Counted from the stretch's first letter, positions 1-13,451 are shown. The stretch is DNA of 64,000 nt from Sinohyriopsis cumingii (GCA_028554795.2 CM068827.1:68997809-69061808), one strand, 5' to 3'. Program-made: numbers and translations. The notes: generated from the letters alone by a model not told the origin.

Positions 1-207
1 CTTATAGAATACTTATATAATACTTATAGAATATTTATAGAATACTTATAGAATATTTATAGAATACTTATAGAATACTTATAGAATACTTATATAATAC
101 TTATAGAATATTTATAGAATACTTATAGAATATTTATAGAATACTTATAGAATATTTATAGAATACTTATAGAATACTTATAGAATACTTATATAATACT
201 TATAGCA
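1..207. repeat. 11-bp minisatellite, cut by the window edge
   Basis: About 18 head-to-tail copies of an 11-bp unit, CTTATAGAATA, with a recurrent C/T variant at its first base and an occasional G-to-T change. The array runs off the left edge, so its full length is unknown. It ends where the unit breaks into GCACATATAATACAG. Confidence 0.93.
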
Positions 208-1121
208 CATATAATACAGATCAAGATGAACTACTGTGCATCAATCTGAAGGAAACTGCAAGAGCACAATTTATCAGAATTTACCACATAAGCATGCAAA
301 TGTTTTTGGGAAACCTCTTTGGCTGTGGGTCTCTCTTTTGCAAAATGTAAATGAGGGTTCAGTGACCAAAATCAGAAGCATAAGGGACTGACCATTTAAT
401 TTTCTGGATGTGGTTAGTTGTATCAAAATAATACATGTAGGAACAAATATGGCTTCCTTGGGCAAGTGGATTTTAAGTCATGACAAACGATTTTTAGATT
501 TTTTTAGATATGTCTGGCATGTGCCTGTGTCAGAAAGAATTCTCTTAGCACTTGACTGTAAAGCAAACACCACTCTATGCCACTGTTGCATTATTTTTTC
601 CCATTTGTTTTGTGTGGTAAATTACAGCACAACAGACCCTATGAAACGAGTGCAGAAGCAGGCTAAGGCCTTCACTGGTAAAATACCTAAATTGGCATGC
701 CAATATCATAAGCCAATGACTAGAAAAACATATGACTAGAGTATTTAGTAGTGTAGAGAAATGAACAGCAGTCAAGCATACTAAGGAAGAAAAAAAACTA
801 CTAGGTCAATTTAGTACTGTCACTAAGATAGAGGACGCCTAAGTTAACTTCAGTCACATTAGCACCTGAAGTATAACATTGTTATTAGCAAACATATGGC
901 TATGCGATAAACAAAACAAAGCCCAGGACACACACTAGCACAGATTACAGCCAGTGTAAATAATAAGCAGTTCTCACATTTGACTGAACTTATAGATTTG
1001 AATGTTAAATTGTTTGTAATATTGTGCCAGTGGCTGTGCAAATAAAAAAAGATTATCTTTATTTACAAAGCAGCTATAATGGATCTTTTGATATTTGTCC
1101 TTAAAGATCAAACACACAGAG

Positions 1122-1123
<2 letters not shown>
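208..1123. other. Unannotated intergenic or intronic stretch
   Basis: No domain, splice-supported exon or repeat family is recognisable here. The open frames (longest about 109 codons, plus strand from 410) have no family resemblance and are of a length expected by chance. If the leader exon at 3681-3757 starts a gene running left, this stretch could be intronic. Confidence 0.5.

Positions 1124-1184
<61 letters not shown>
1124..1184. repeat. (TA)n microsatellite
   Basis: An uninterrupted run of about 30 TA dinucleotides. Open frames through it that read Tyr-Ile or Ile-Tyr alternation are artefacts of the repeat. Confidence 0.98.
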
Positions 1185-1187
<3 letters not shown>

Positions 1188-1689
1188 CTACTCGGTGCAG
1201 ATGCACACTTTAATCACAGTTGGAATGATATTCACATACCTTTATCTTCTTTATCCAATTATTGCCATGGTCAACAGTTTCAGATTGCATGATGGGATTG
1301 TCACTTTCAACTGTGACTACAAATATTGTAAAGACCAAGACAAATCGAATTTACATGTTTTGTCATAATGTATTTATGACATGATAAAGCTGTCACTAAG
1401 AGAGTGAACATGTGTCCAACCAGCATCATGTTCTCAAGAAAAAAACAGCGCATTAATATTAGACTGGTAATTAAGTTCATTTAGTGAAGTCACAAGATAT
1501 GTCACAGGTCAGATAAAAAATAATGTACAGATTTTTCAAACTGAAAAAAAAGTATTTTTTGTTAGTTAGAATGAGAAGTAAGAATGGTCATTGTAAAAGA
1601 AAATAATACTGAAAAATAGTCAAGAATCTCTTGAAGGGACTGATGCAGTACTGAGTGAGAAGAAATTCCAGGAATTCAAGAGAAGACAT
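1185..1689. other. Unannotated; one weak exon-like segment
   Basis: On the minus strand about 1238-1318 has an acceptor-like TTTGTAG, an open segment and a donor-like GTATGTG. Its phase would fit the leader exon at 3681. The translation lacks Ig cysteines and does not convincingly align with exon 2 or 3 of the complete Ig gene, so I do not call it an exon. Confidence 0.3.
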
Positions 1690-3240
1690 TATCTTCCCTT
1701 TAACTATTGAGTGTTGAAACTATCTCTGATATTCTTTAGCAATAACAAGATTTTCAAATTAGCTGTTGTGGTGGACATATTGGATGACAGATTGGCACCT
1801 GAGTTTCATTTAGGACAAAGTAGATATCATTTTAAGTCTTTTGGTCAAAACCCCATGTCATAATGATCATTCATTATGGGAATGCAGTGACAACAAGATT
1901 TTCAGGAGAGCTGTCATGACAGCCATAATGGATGTATGACTTCATGGTACCATTTTCATTTGGGACCAATAACAAGTCATAAGATGGTGAAAATCCCATG
2001 CTGATTTAACCATCCATTTGGGAGTAAAGATAACCATATTTTCAAAATGACCAGTATTGTGGTTAGTCATTTAGGACCAAGTAGACACCATAATAACTCT
2101 TTAGTTGAAAACTCTGTGTCAGAATGACTTGGCTCTTAAGAGGAGTAGCTAAAACGTGATACTGGACGTCAGTTCAGCAATATTTTCATTTATCGTCAAT
2201 AAAACATGAAAAGTCTTACAGCAAAAACCCCATGATAAGATCACCATTCATTACGTAGTGATAACAAGATTTTCAAGCTGTTTACTATGTCCATATTATA
2301 TCCCAGATCAGCACCACTTTCATTTTGGACTAAGCAGACATCATCAAGTCCCTTGGTGAAAACCCAATATCAATATGACATTCTGTTCCAGAGGGTTAGC
2401 ACTAAAATGATTTTCTAGATAGTTGCTGTGGTGGCCATATTACATGTCAGATCAGCGCCGTTTCACTTAGGACTAAGCGGACATCATAACAAGTCTTTTG
2501 ATTAAAACCTCATGTCGATAAGATCATCCATTCAGGAGAAACAGCAATAATAAGATTATCAAGATGGCCGCAGTGGTGGCCATATTAAATGTCAGATCGG
2601 CACGGTGTTCATTTAAGACAAAGTTGACATCATTCTTTTGGTGAAAACCCCTCGTCAATATAACTTCTGTTAAGGAGGAGTTGCAATAAGAAGACTTTCA
2701 AGATGGCTGCCATGGTGGCCATACTGGACTTTCGATCAGTATGAATTTCATTTAGGCCAACAAAGTATCATAAGAAGTCTCTCAATGAAAACCCCAAGTT
2801 TATATGACAAGCAGTGTAGGAAGAGCTGGGATAGCAAGATTTTCAACATGGCCACTTTGGTGGCCATCTTGGATCCCAGCATGATTTTCATTTAGGAGTA
2901 ACTAGACATGATAAGGAGTCTCTTAGTGAAAACTCCATGTTGATATGACCACTCATTCAGCAAAAGCAGTGATAGCAATGGTTCATGTGGAGGCCATATT
3001 GGACATCAGATTGGCACCATTTTTATTTAGGTCCCAAGAAGCTTGTCTTTTAGTTAAAAGTTCATGTTGATATGACCATCCATTCAGAAGGAGTAGCGAT
3101 AACAGAATTTTCAAGATGGCCACTGTATCAGCCATATTGGAGGTGTAAGCAGCACCATTTTCATCTGGACCACTTAGACCATGAGATAAATATGTGTTAA
3201 TGGCAATCCTCCAAATAGTTTAGGAGGAATAGTGATAACA
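1690..3240. repeat. Diverged ~142-bp tandem satellite, about 10 units
   Basis: A recurring block, GATTTTCAAGATGGCC...GTGGCCATATTGGA, falls near 1753, 1898, 2039, 2268, 2409, 2553, 2693, 2838, 2975 and 3104. Most steps are 130-145 bp; one step of about 229 bp probably hides a degenerate unit. The rest of each unit is also shared, with phrases such as CATTTAGGAC, CATAACAAGTC, GTGAAAACCCCA and ATATGACCATCCATTCAGGA. Copies are clearly diverged, so the array is old. It lies left of the leader exon at 3681-3757, where an intron of that gene would be expected. Confidence 0.85.
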
Positions 3241-3680
3241 AACTTGTGGTAACAGATGCACAATCATCGGACGATGGATGACAGCCAACAGACCATCCCA
3301 TTAGCTATTCTGGTATATGACCAGTAGAGCTAAAATAAACCCCAGAAGAATAATTCCCAAAAATCCACGTCTCTTGGTACATTTTTCTCCTGTCGCCCTG
3401 TGGGCAAAAGAACAGGATTAATGTTGCCAATAACTAAGACACTGCTCTTCTTTGACAAAGAATAGGTGAACTGTCACTTTTGTCATCTGGTATCCATACT
3501 TGAACAATATGAGAAACAATCCCGATTACATGACAACATTTTGGTTTGTATAAAAGTAATCTCTTGTACCTTAATAACTTGTCAGCCAGCTATCGACTAA
3601 GTGTACCCGACATTAAGTAAATTAAAAAAATATAATAGTGTGTTGTCTGACGGAAAACAAAAAAACATAATATATCTTAC
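3241..3680. other. Unannotated; expected intron 1 of the left-hand Ig gene
   Basis: No coding or repeat signal is recognised. It directly follows, in minus-strand sense, the donor of the leader exon at 3681. Confidence 0.35.
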
Positions 3681-3757
3681 CAATAAGAAAACAAGCGAGG
3701 ATAACAGTCATCTGTAGCAACCTGGCTTAGATTCCGTCAGGCTACAATTCATAGTAC
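3681..3757 (-). CDS. Leader (signal peptide) exon of a second Ig-family gene
   Basis: This exon is homologous to the leader exon at 62901-62976. Reading the minus strand, a polypyrimidine tract and CAG acceptor end at 3758. A short 5' UTR follows, then ATG at 3711-3709 and ten codons, MTVILACFLI, ending in a split glycine codon before a GTAAGA donor at 3680. The match with the 62.9-kb exon covers the acceptor, UTR, start codon, coding end and donor, and continues about 80 bp into the upstream intron. The reading frame and intron phase (1) are conserved, although the first residues differ (MTV against MMST). I infer the first coding exon of a tandem paralogue transcribed leftward off the window. 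No partner exon was confirmed between 1 and 3680, so a solitary duplicated exon is the alternative. Confidence 0.72.
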
Positions 3758-4204
3758 CTGTAGAAACACAGAGAAAACATATAACAAAAAATTCCCTACG
3801 GCATCAAAATTATTTAGCTGTGATAAATAGTGCTCAAAATGCAATTCCATAACTGTTAACAATAGGAATGTGGAAGGTCACATATTGTATTAGGCGCCGC
3901 AGCTCACAAAAGTTGGTCCAGTGAGAACATATCAGGTAAAATTTGTGTTACATATTGAGAATCTCAACTTCACATGCTAAATCAAATTATTTTTGTATTC
4001 CATAGTTCCATTTTGTATCAGCAAGATTGAGGGATTGTTGACTTACACAGATATGGTTGAAAGTTTTCTTTCCAATATTGAGATTTTAGATTCTATCTGC
4101 TGAATTTAAATTTCAAATGAAACTTTCTCAATCGAACAAAGCCTCATAAATGCAAAGATTGTTTGTTCTAGGTAAAGTTTATTAAATAGTTTTGCCTATT
4201 TGAT

Positions 4205-4272
4205 CCAAGTCAATGCCAGACTAAGGCCTTCCCGGGCCCTAAGCACTGACAATATTATCATGCCCCCATTTA
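4205..4272. mobile_element. Fragment related to the hAT-like MITE at 23.9 kb
   Basis: CCTAAGCACTGACAA followed by TGCCCCC, with GACTAAGGC just before it, matches the terminal part of the complete MITE at 23889-24156. No terminal repeats or target duplication remain, so this is a broken copy. Confidence 0.4.
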
Positions 4273-4339
4273 CAAAATGTGAAAGTGAAGAAGAAAAACA
4301 ATACTCAAACCTAAATAAGTGGGAAATGGATTGAAACGG

Positions 4340-4341
<2 letters not shown>

Positions 4342-4435
<94 letters not shown>
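4342..4435. repeat. (TA)n microsatellite on the 5' side of the LINE
   Basis: About 47 TA units end exactly where the LINE reading frame becomes recognisable. A matching (TA)n lies at the LINE's 3' end. Confidence 0.98.
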
Positions 4436-6245
<1,810 letters not shown>

Positions 6246-6272
6246 CCATTTCAATTTGCATGTACAAGTAAA

Positions 6273-6287
6273 TATATTAATAATAAT

Positions 6288-6326
<39 letters not shown>
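6273..6326. repeat. (TAA)n microsatellite
   Basis: A nearly pure run of AAT/TAA trinucleotides just downstream of the LINE and its (TA)n tract. It is probably derived from the LINE's ATTATTA-type tail or a neighbouring insertion. Confidence 0.9.
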
Positions 6327-7141
6327 GAAATTCAAATAGTCAGTACTTACCTACTGACAAGATACATGTATGTAGAAATTTAAATATATACCATGTCAAT
6401 TCTAATAGGTCTAATTATTATAATTATTATAGAGATGATATCATCATGAGAAAAGATGGAATGCACATGTCTGGTTGTGATCCAAGTATTAATCTGGAAA
6501 AGCTTTTCACAATTCCATGAAGGTTAGCATTGCCAAAAATATAAGCCCATGAATTTTGTCAGAGTATATAGAATTAGTGAATAGGCAATTGTCTGCAAGT
6601 CAATACCATAATGTGAAAAGAACATGATGTCTTTGAGTTGTACATTCTTAACAGTATAATACATGTTCAGCTGTTTAGTAGTGTACAGTAGTTAAGTACC
6701 TACTGTTAGATTTATGAATAAATCGTGATTTAAACTAGTATATGTATGCTTCTCATATGCTCTTGCTAAATTTGAAACACTGAATAACCAACATGATAAT
6801 ATGAAGGCGTTGCAATTTTCTCTTGATTTAGTACTTTACATAAAGGGGACCAAAATCATATTTGATGGTCATTTGATGTCATATGACCAAAATACAAGGC
6901 ATAAAGACTAAAGTGGCAAGATGAACCTACATACAAAAATGTTCTAAATTTAGTACATTTTTGTTAGTGTTTTGGCAGCTGCTTAAATCAGAATTAATTA
7001 CAATGTATAGTTTCTGCTGTACTTACCGGATGTTATATGGACGGCATACATGGTACCGTATAGTTATCAAAATGGGTCAAAAAGTATTAAGTCGACCCTG
7101 ATTATAAGAAAACATACCAGTTTAGTCATGAATATTTAGAT
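6327..7141. other. Unannotated intergenic stretch
   Basis: AT-rich sequence with no recognised gene, repeat family or extended open frame. Confidence 0.5.
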
Positions 7142-7284
7142 GACTCCAGTGGCTGTGCGGTTAGAGCGTTCACCTAGGATGCAGAAGGTCACAGGTTCAA
7201 ACCCTGGTGGAATCATACCAAAGATTTATAAAAATGGTACAAACAGCTGCCTCACTAGGCACTCAGGACTAAGAGGTTAGTGTT
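7142..7284 (+). mobile_element. SINE-A, left half (tRNA-derived head)
   Basis: This is the 5' part of a tRNA-derived SINE. An A-box-like GTGGCTGTGCGGTTAGAGCG and a B-box-like GGTTCAAACCC are followed by the body phrases CATACCAAAGA and CAGCTGCCTCACTAGGC. It stops at AGTGTT, where a 6-kb element is inserted; the remainder resumes at 13284. It is an early-diverged copy compared with those at 23.8, 24.8 and 45.3 kb. Confidence 0.88.
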
Positions 7285-7790
7285 TATGGAGGGGGTTACC
7301 ACCATAATTCTATGCATGTATTTTCTAATCTTCCTTGATGCATTATTGTAAATGGCCGCGTACAAGTGCTACTTTCATAATTCTATCCATGTATGTTGTA
7401 TTCTTCATTGATGCAAATTGTATGTGGTAGTTTGCAAGTGCTACTTTCCTTCTGCATTGCTATATTTATAATTCTATCCATGTATATTGTATTCTTCATT
7501 GATGCAAACTGTATGTGGAAGTTTGCAAGTGCTACTTTTCTTCGGCATTATTGTCAATGGCTGCTTGCAAGTGCTTAGATCTACTTTCCTTCTGCATTAT
7601 TGTAGTTTTCCAACTACTGAATTGATTATGTAGTTTGTCATATGGCAAATGCTTTGTCAGTTATTACAAGTTTTAATATTCTATTTATAAACTTGCTATA
7701 TCACAAGTTACATTGTTTCAACTGTTAATTTTATTCTGCATTGTACAGATTTTGCCTTGCAAAACCGTAACTTCAAAATGTTCTCCTAGT
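7285..7790 (+). repeat. Left arm of the fold-back element
   Basis: Shares with the inverse of the right arm CCATAATTC-TATGCATG, TTTTCTAATCTTCCTTGAT, TTTGTCATATGG and TATTCTATTTATAAACTTGC. Alignment fades near 7790. Internal ~115-bp direct sub-repeats make the arm itself partly tandem. Confidence 0.85.
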
Positions 7791-8437
7791 CCATGTTTTA
7801 TGACAGACTGCATGTTCTAAAATCATGATTATAAATGTAGCATTAAGCATGCTACAAGTTGGCATCACTTTAGTTGGCATAAAATAATGCCTCATTATGA
7901 CAACAGATGGCGCTGTGATATGTCAATTTCTTACAATATGACTACTCCCCTGACCCTAGCAACTAGAAGCTATACCACTTTACAGCATGTTTGGGCATCT
8001 ATTTTTAAAATATCATCCAAATTATGTTGTTTCATTAAAGTCAGTCGGTTTCTCAGAGTAATAACATTCAGAAGGGAGAAGGCTTGCAAGAAGCACAAAA
8101 CAAATTAAATGTATCAAACTGTATATAATTAGATGTATTTACACAAACTGTATACAATTAGATATATTTACACAACATTATATTTCTGCTGACCGTTCCC
8201 ACTCCATTTTAATTTGGACATTTTGTGGGTGTAATTTACCACTACCACATGGCTTAAGGTCCTAATTTGTTTATGTATTCTCATTCACGGTGTTAACAAT
8301 TAAGAGCAAGCTTATTATTTTAGAGTAATGCAGTGCAAATAATGCTTTTTGTATCAGTAAAGACCTCATAAGGTTTGTGTAAATTGCTGATAATTGAACC
8401 TCAAGGCCATTCTTTCTCTTTCTTGTCTATTCGCTTG

Positions 8438-8458
8438 AGAGAGAGAGAGAGAGAGAGT
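8438..8458. repeat. (GA)n microsatellite
   Basis: Short run of GA dinucleotides inside the fold-back element. A similar impure GA tract lies at 10214-10250, and a TC tract at 11500-11523. Confidence 0.9.
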
Positions 8459-10529
8459 ACATTACAGATGAGGGTTCTCTTTATTCTCTCATCCTTACGA
8501 AAATTAATTTTTAATGTTAATCTGTAGTTTACAGTGGCAGTTTAATAGGTTTAATTCAGTTGTGCATCAATTCAACAACAAATGGTCATTATATAACAAG
8601 AAGTAAGGTAAATATTCAAGTTTTACAGAATTCTAATAAATGTATGGCATGGATGATTATGCAATAGCCAGCAAGCATTGTCACTAGTTGTCTGTGAAAA
8701 GTATCTCATATCTCCAATTTCAGTTTCCAATTCCAATACAATAGCAAGAGGCAATGACTTGAAACAAGGACATCACATACAAAGCATTTACTGTTGCATG
8801 GGTATATGCAAGAAAAATATGAACTTATTTCATTATATAAGAAAATAAATTTTAACAGTATGAAATATATATTTTCTATATCTAAACATAAAGAACATTT
8901 CCATACAATTATGAAATGCTTTTTTCCACAGATATCAAACTGGAAACTACATTTATTATTATTTAAAGTAGTATTCATCCATATATGAAGCGATATTTAT
9001 AGTACAGATGATTGATTGTAAGGTATTTCACTGATAAAACATCAGACTCCTTTGGTAGCAACTATAAAATTATAATATATTGAATATAAATAACCTTGTT
9101 ACCGCTACCAGTAACCAGCTAATTTGTTATTATTATTACTGCTACAATACAGTACGTCAGTACCAAACTTGCTTGATACATCTGGACATGAACTTAATCT
9201 AGCAGTTAATAAGATTAATACAAATTTTTATATGGATCTTCTAGAGATGTGATTGTTTTATGTTAGAGGAATATAACCAACACACCATAATTTAAAAAAA
9301 AGAAATTAAAAGTTTTTAATGCTATTTACAGCTCAGGCTGTTGTAGCATCCATACCCCTACATAAACAACTTCATTTATGTGTGATTTTATCATTATTTT
9401 ATCCTGTTTAAAATAAAAGTTAATATTGTCATGACAACAAATTTCAGCAAAATACAACTATGCAATAAAGCAAAACAAATAAATAAATAAAACGTATATA
9501 CAGCCCTATGTTCAACTTCCATAGGAAATATTAGAGAAAAATAAATATTCTATTTAAAGCAGCATTCATAAAAACAATATTAGATGAATTAGTCTTTAAA
9601 TAAATGTATCATACAGGTAGGCATTTATAAGGAACAAATACCTGAATTGTTTGTTACATTGTTCTTACATGTTTATTTGCCAATCACTTTTGTTTTTCAC
9701 TTTCACATGAATAAAACATGAATAAATACAAGTGTTTCACATAATTTGGCTTTTGGACAGGACATACACTCATAATTGCAAATTCTGAGGAATTAAAACT
9801 CTAAATTCTGGATTGGCTGATGCACATTTCCTTTTGTATACACATACATTTGTAAATTATGCCTCAAGAACAGTCTGGTTATATTCCATAGTAGCTGTTT
9901 CAAGAATTAACCCCAAAAAACATTACATTACTGGATCTATTTTCAATGTTTTCACTGTACAAAAATGCTACAGTTTTGGAAAATATTTTCTGTGGCCAAT
10001 AAAATAAGTTGTTTGCATCTGCTGTGCGCAAAACCAATAAAAGGATTATATTTTATTTGCTAATTTGTTATTTCTGATACTTTGACCCTCACAAAACTAC
10101 CATATGTATGAACCTGAGATGCAATTTTAAATTTGGCCTGTTATCCCTAATATATGTGCCTTGGAACAATGGATAAGGGAAATTCCATAATTCAAATGAT
10201 TTAATTACTCAGCAGAGAGAGAGAGAGAGGAGAGAGAGACAGAGAGAGAGATGCATTAGTAAGTTAGTTTCTTCATAGAATACAGAATGATAGAAGAGAA
10301 AAAAACACTAGCCAATATCTGACTGTAGTTGTAAGATATGTGAGCAGAAAGTAACAGGTACTTTATAAGCATGCAATACATTTTAATGTGAGTTATAGGC
10401 CCCAAAGTACTATTCTGCATAAAAGACACAAGACTGGGTTTCAGAAATTATGAGAAAATGGAGACCACCCCAGGGACCTGCTGGTGATGAGAGGTCAGTG
10501 AGCAATCAAATTGTTCTAAGTCATATAGA

Positions 10530-11105
10530 CAGGCAATCTATAGTCTACCCCATAAAACTCTTACAGCTGATCATTTAGGTGTCAATAAGACTTATCACAA
10601 CATCCTGAATCATTTTTTATTGACCAAAAATTAAAAGTGATGTGTATAAGTACTATAGATCTTGTCACACTTGTCAAATGGTAGGAAATCCCAATCAGAA
10701 TATATCTAAGGCACATCTGCAACCTATTCCTGCATTTGATCATTTGATGAACCATTTAGCAGCAAAATGGAGGCTGTCGGTTGTTTACCTAATACCAAGT
10801 CAAGCAACCAGTAATTGTTGTCCATAATGTGTGCATCCTCAAGATTTCCATAGGCTATTACTTTGAATTATGCTAAAGCAAAATTTGTTCTAAAAGTTTT
10901 GGCAATGTTTATTAACACTTGTTCGCCTCCCCACATCTGTCCAGTCTGATCAAGGGACATATTTTATGTTTGAATATTTCCAACGACTTATGCATGATTT
11001 GGACATCCAACAGTTTAATTTTTATGCCTATCAACCTGAAAGTCATGGGGACAGCACAAGACTGTTTGAAAACACTCTCACCTACCCATGATACATGTAA
11101 AAAAT
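10530..11105 (+). pseudogene. Decayed Ty3/Gypsy-type integrase fragment
   Basis: With two or more frameshifts and several stops, the plus strand reads as the N-terminal part of an LTR-retrotransposon integrase. The zinc-binding HHCC module is visible: DHLGVNKTYHNIL supplies the histidines and YYRSCHTC the C-x2-C pair. The linker phrase HLQPIPAFD that characterises this Gypsy group follows. Core-domain remnants come next, including a degraded aspartate-glutamine-glycine block near 10945 and a YQPESHG block near 11030 carrying the expected glutamate. No reverse transcriptase, RNase H or LTR was found beside it. It lies within the 6-kb fold-back element, so it was either captured by it or inserted into it. 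It is certainly non-functional. Confidence 0.82.
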
Positions 11106-11465
11106 TATATTGAATCAAACCTAAAAAAGACAGTGATCAGCAAAATTCTGTATTGTATAATTATTAAGTAAGATCACGAGAGATTTTAACTCATGCTGGT
11201 AATTATCACTAAATGAAAGACCCCATGACTACCCTAAAACAGCAAAAGACTGTCCCAAAACATCCTTAACTACCCAGGAAATCTATAGGCAATTAAATAA
11301 ATCAAACCAAAAAGAGACAGTGATCAGCAAAATTCTACCGTGTATAATTATCAAGTAAGATCAGTAGAGTTTCTTCCTTCTTGATACTTGCTGAAGGAAA
11401 GACCTTAAGACTGTCCCAAAACACGCTCATCGACCCAGGATACATGTACATGTATACAATTACAA
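11057..11465. repeat. ~160-190-bp local duplication, three partial copies
   Basis: Blocks starting AAGACTGT near 11059, 11248 and 11408 share a following phrase ending CTACCCAGGA or similar. The segment GACAGTGATCAGCAAAATTC...TATAATTAT-AAGTAAGATCA occurs at about 11130 and 11320. The duplication starts in the 3' remnant of the Gypsy integrase. Confidence 0.75.
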
Positions 11466-12639
11466 TTACAATAACTTAATGAAATATGCACATTTGGTGC
11501 GTTCTCTCTCTCCTTCTCTCTCTGATCACTCATAATTCTAACTAAACTACTTTTATATCACGAAGAATGGCACACTTAATAAGTCTGAATCATGTGACAC
11601 TACATTAATATTTCAAAAATTCTTTTTTTAAAAAGAATATTTAATGTGACAAAGAGTAGACGAATAATTTGAACATATATTCATATTTTAAAATTCTTTA
11701 ATCAATTTATTATTTTTAATTGGTTTGATAATCAGGTAAGAATTACAAAAATAAAAATATAATCTCCTGTAACATTACGTCTTTTGTCTCTGATTATTTC
11801 CACTTTTAGAGACACAAGTTTTAAAGGATGCAAACGAGTTTTAAAGTTTAAAAAAAAACCAAAAGAAAACTACATTCAAAGGTTGAGGTTCTGTACACTA
11901 ACAATGCAAATTAAGTATTGGAAAACAATCGTACACTAAATCTAATACCTGTACCTCTAATCATAAGTAAAGATTTTTTATCATGATAAGAACATGATCT
12001 TCCACAATTTGATTTTTTTTATTATGTGCTTTTGATGTTACCCTGAAATATAGTATTTTGGATAGAGCTTATGTACAATAGTATCACTCGAAAAGATAGA
12101 TGTTTGTGAGGTGCGACAAAATGGGTGATGTACTATAAGGTCTTTACAACCAGTGGTTGTCTGATAAAAGCTCGTTAAGAAAAGTACAAGGGAATATATG
12201 TCATTTCTGGTCCTTACTTTGCTAAAATAACTAATAACATTAGTACTGTTTCCAAAGTAATGACAGATATTACTAAGAAGTAGATTTCTTAAACGGTGAA
12301 AGTAAATACACAAGTGCGTTAAAACTGGGGTTGAAGAAGATGGACCATCCTGCTGCAGTGTATGCATTTTTGTTTTCGTAAGGTGTTATAAATCACTTCG
12401 AGAAAGCACATGGTTTTAGAGAGTGATTAAACTTCGCTGCTAACATACATCTTTAAAAAAAAAATGAAAGAGTTATAATGTTTATTTGGCGTCTAGATCT
12501 GGTAAGTTCTTTATATGCTACTTGCCACACCAAATGAATGCCGTAAAGCAATCTAAATTCCTGTGGGAAGCATCCATTATTTTTGATAAAGGAAACACTT
12601 AAGAAATTTAGAGCACCGTCATTATGCCATGCTAATACT

Positions 12640-13283
12640 CTAGTATCCCACTATGACAACAGCTGGCAACACAACTTGGACAACAAAGATGATACGGATT
12701 AAACTTGGTATTTACATTGTTGCAAGGCCAAATCTGTATGAAAACAGCAGTTGGAATTATGGAATTGCAATATAGCAAGTTTATAAATAGAATATAAAAA
12801 ACATTGTAATAACTGACATAGTATTTACCATATGACAAACTACAGACTCAATTTAGTAGCTGGCAAACTACAAAAACGAAGAAGGAAAGTAGATCCAAGC
12901 TTTTGCAAGCAGCCATTTACAGTTTGCATCAATGAAGAAAAGAAAATTAATGACTAGAATTACGAATGTTGCACTTGCAAGCCGTCATTTACACTAATTC
13001 AGACGGAAAGTAGCACTTGCAAAATACAACGTACAGTTTGCATCAATGAAGAAAATTCATGACTGTAATTATGAATGTAGCACTTGCAAGCAGCCATGTA
13101 CAATAATGCAGAAGGAAAGTAGCACTTGGAAACTGCCACGTACAATTTGCATCAATGAAGAATACAATATATATGGAAAGAATTACGAATTTAAAGTAGC
13201 ACTTGCAAGCAGCCATTTACAATAATGTATCAAGGAAGATTAGAAAATGCATGCATTGAATTATGGCGTATTACCCCTCCATA
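12640..13283 (-). repeat. Right arm of the fold-back element
   Basis: Inverse of the left arm, somewhat longer because it retains one more ~115-bp sub-repeat. In plus orientation it shows CATTTACAATAATG, GGAAAGTAGCACTTGCAA and GTTTGCATCAATGAAGAA repeated three times. It ends at CCCCTCCATA next to the AGTGTT target duplication. Confidence 0.85.
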
Positions 13284-13451
13284 AGTGTTGCGCCTGGTAC
13301 GCCTGGTGTCAGGATAATGTGACTGGGCGGGACATCATTTTACATGTCTGCGATATGATGCAGGACATCACTATAAACTGCAACACTGCAGATGTAGCGA
13401 TATGACTGAAAAATTGTTAAGCTACGTTAAAAAGTCAGAATCACAAACACA
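13284..13451 (+). mobile_element. SINE-A, right half (body and tail)
   Basis: Continuation of the SINE interrupted at 7284: GCCTGGTGTCAGGATAATGT, CACTATAAACTGC, GCGATATGACTGAAAAATTG and the AATCACA tail. A short internal deletion removes part of the GCCCCAGTGCTAGAC segment found in other copies. Confidence 0.88.

Larger units (their letters stand above)
7285..13283. mobile_element. 6.0-kb long-inverted-repeat (fold-back) element inserted in SINE-A
   Basis: The 5999-bp segment begins TATGGAGGGG and ends in the inverse, CCCCTCCATA. It is flanked by a perfect 6-bp direct repeat, AGTGTT (7279-7284 and 13284-13289), and splits a SINE whose halves join correctly when it is removed. The arms, about 7285-7790 and 12640-13283, are imperfect inverted copies. 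Each contains two to three ~115-bp sub-repeats built on TTCATTGATGCAAA...GCAAGTGCTACTTTC...CTGCATTATTGTA. The interior holds a dead Gypsy integrase, a three-copy ~190-bp duplication and otherwise no coding signal. Arm length plus 6-bp target duplication would fit a fold-back transposon or a defective Polinton/Maverick-like element, but no transposase or polymerase is visible and the termini do not begin with AG, so the class is open. Confidence 0.82.

Noticed and set aside
1238-1318. Minus-strand exon-like segment that might be exon 2 or 3 of the left-hand Ig gene
   Set aside because: Splice-like borders and phase fit, but the expected cysteines and the YxC motif are absent and the frame closes soon after. 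Too weak to call.
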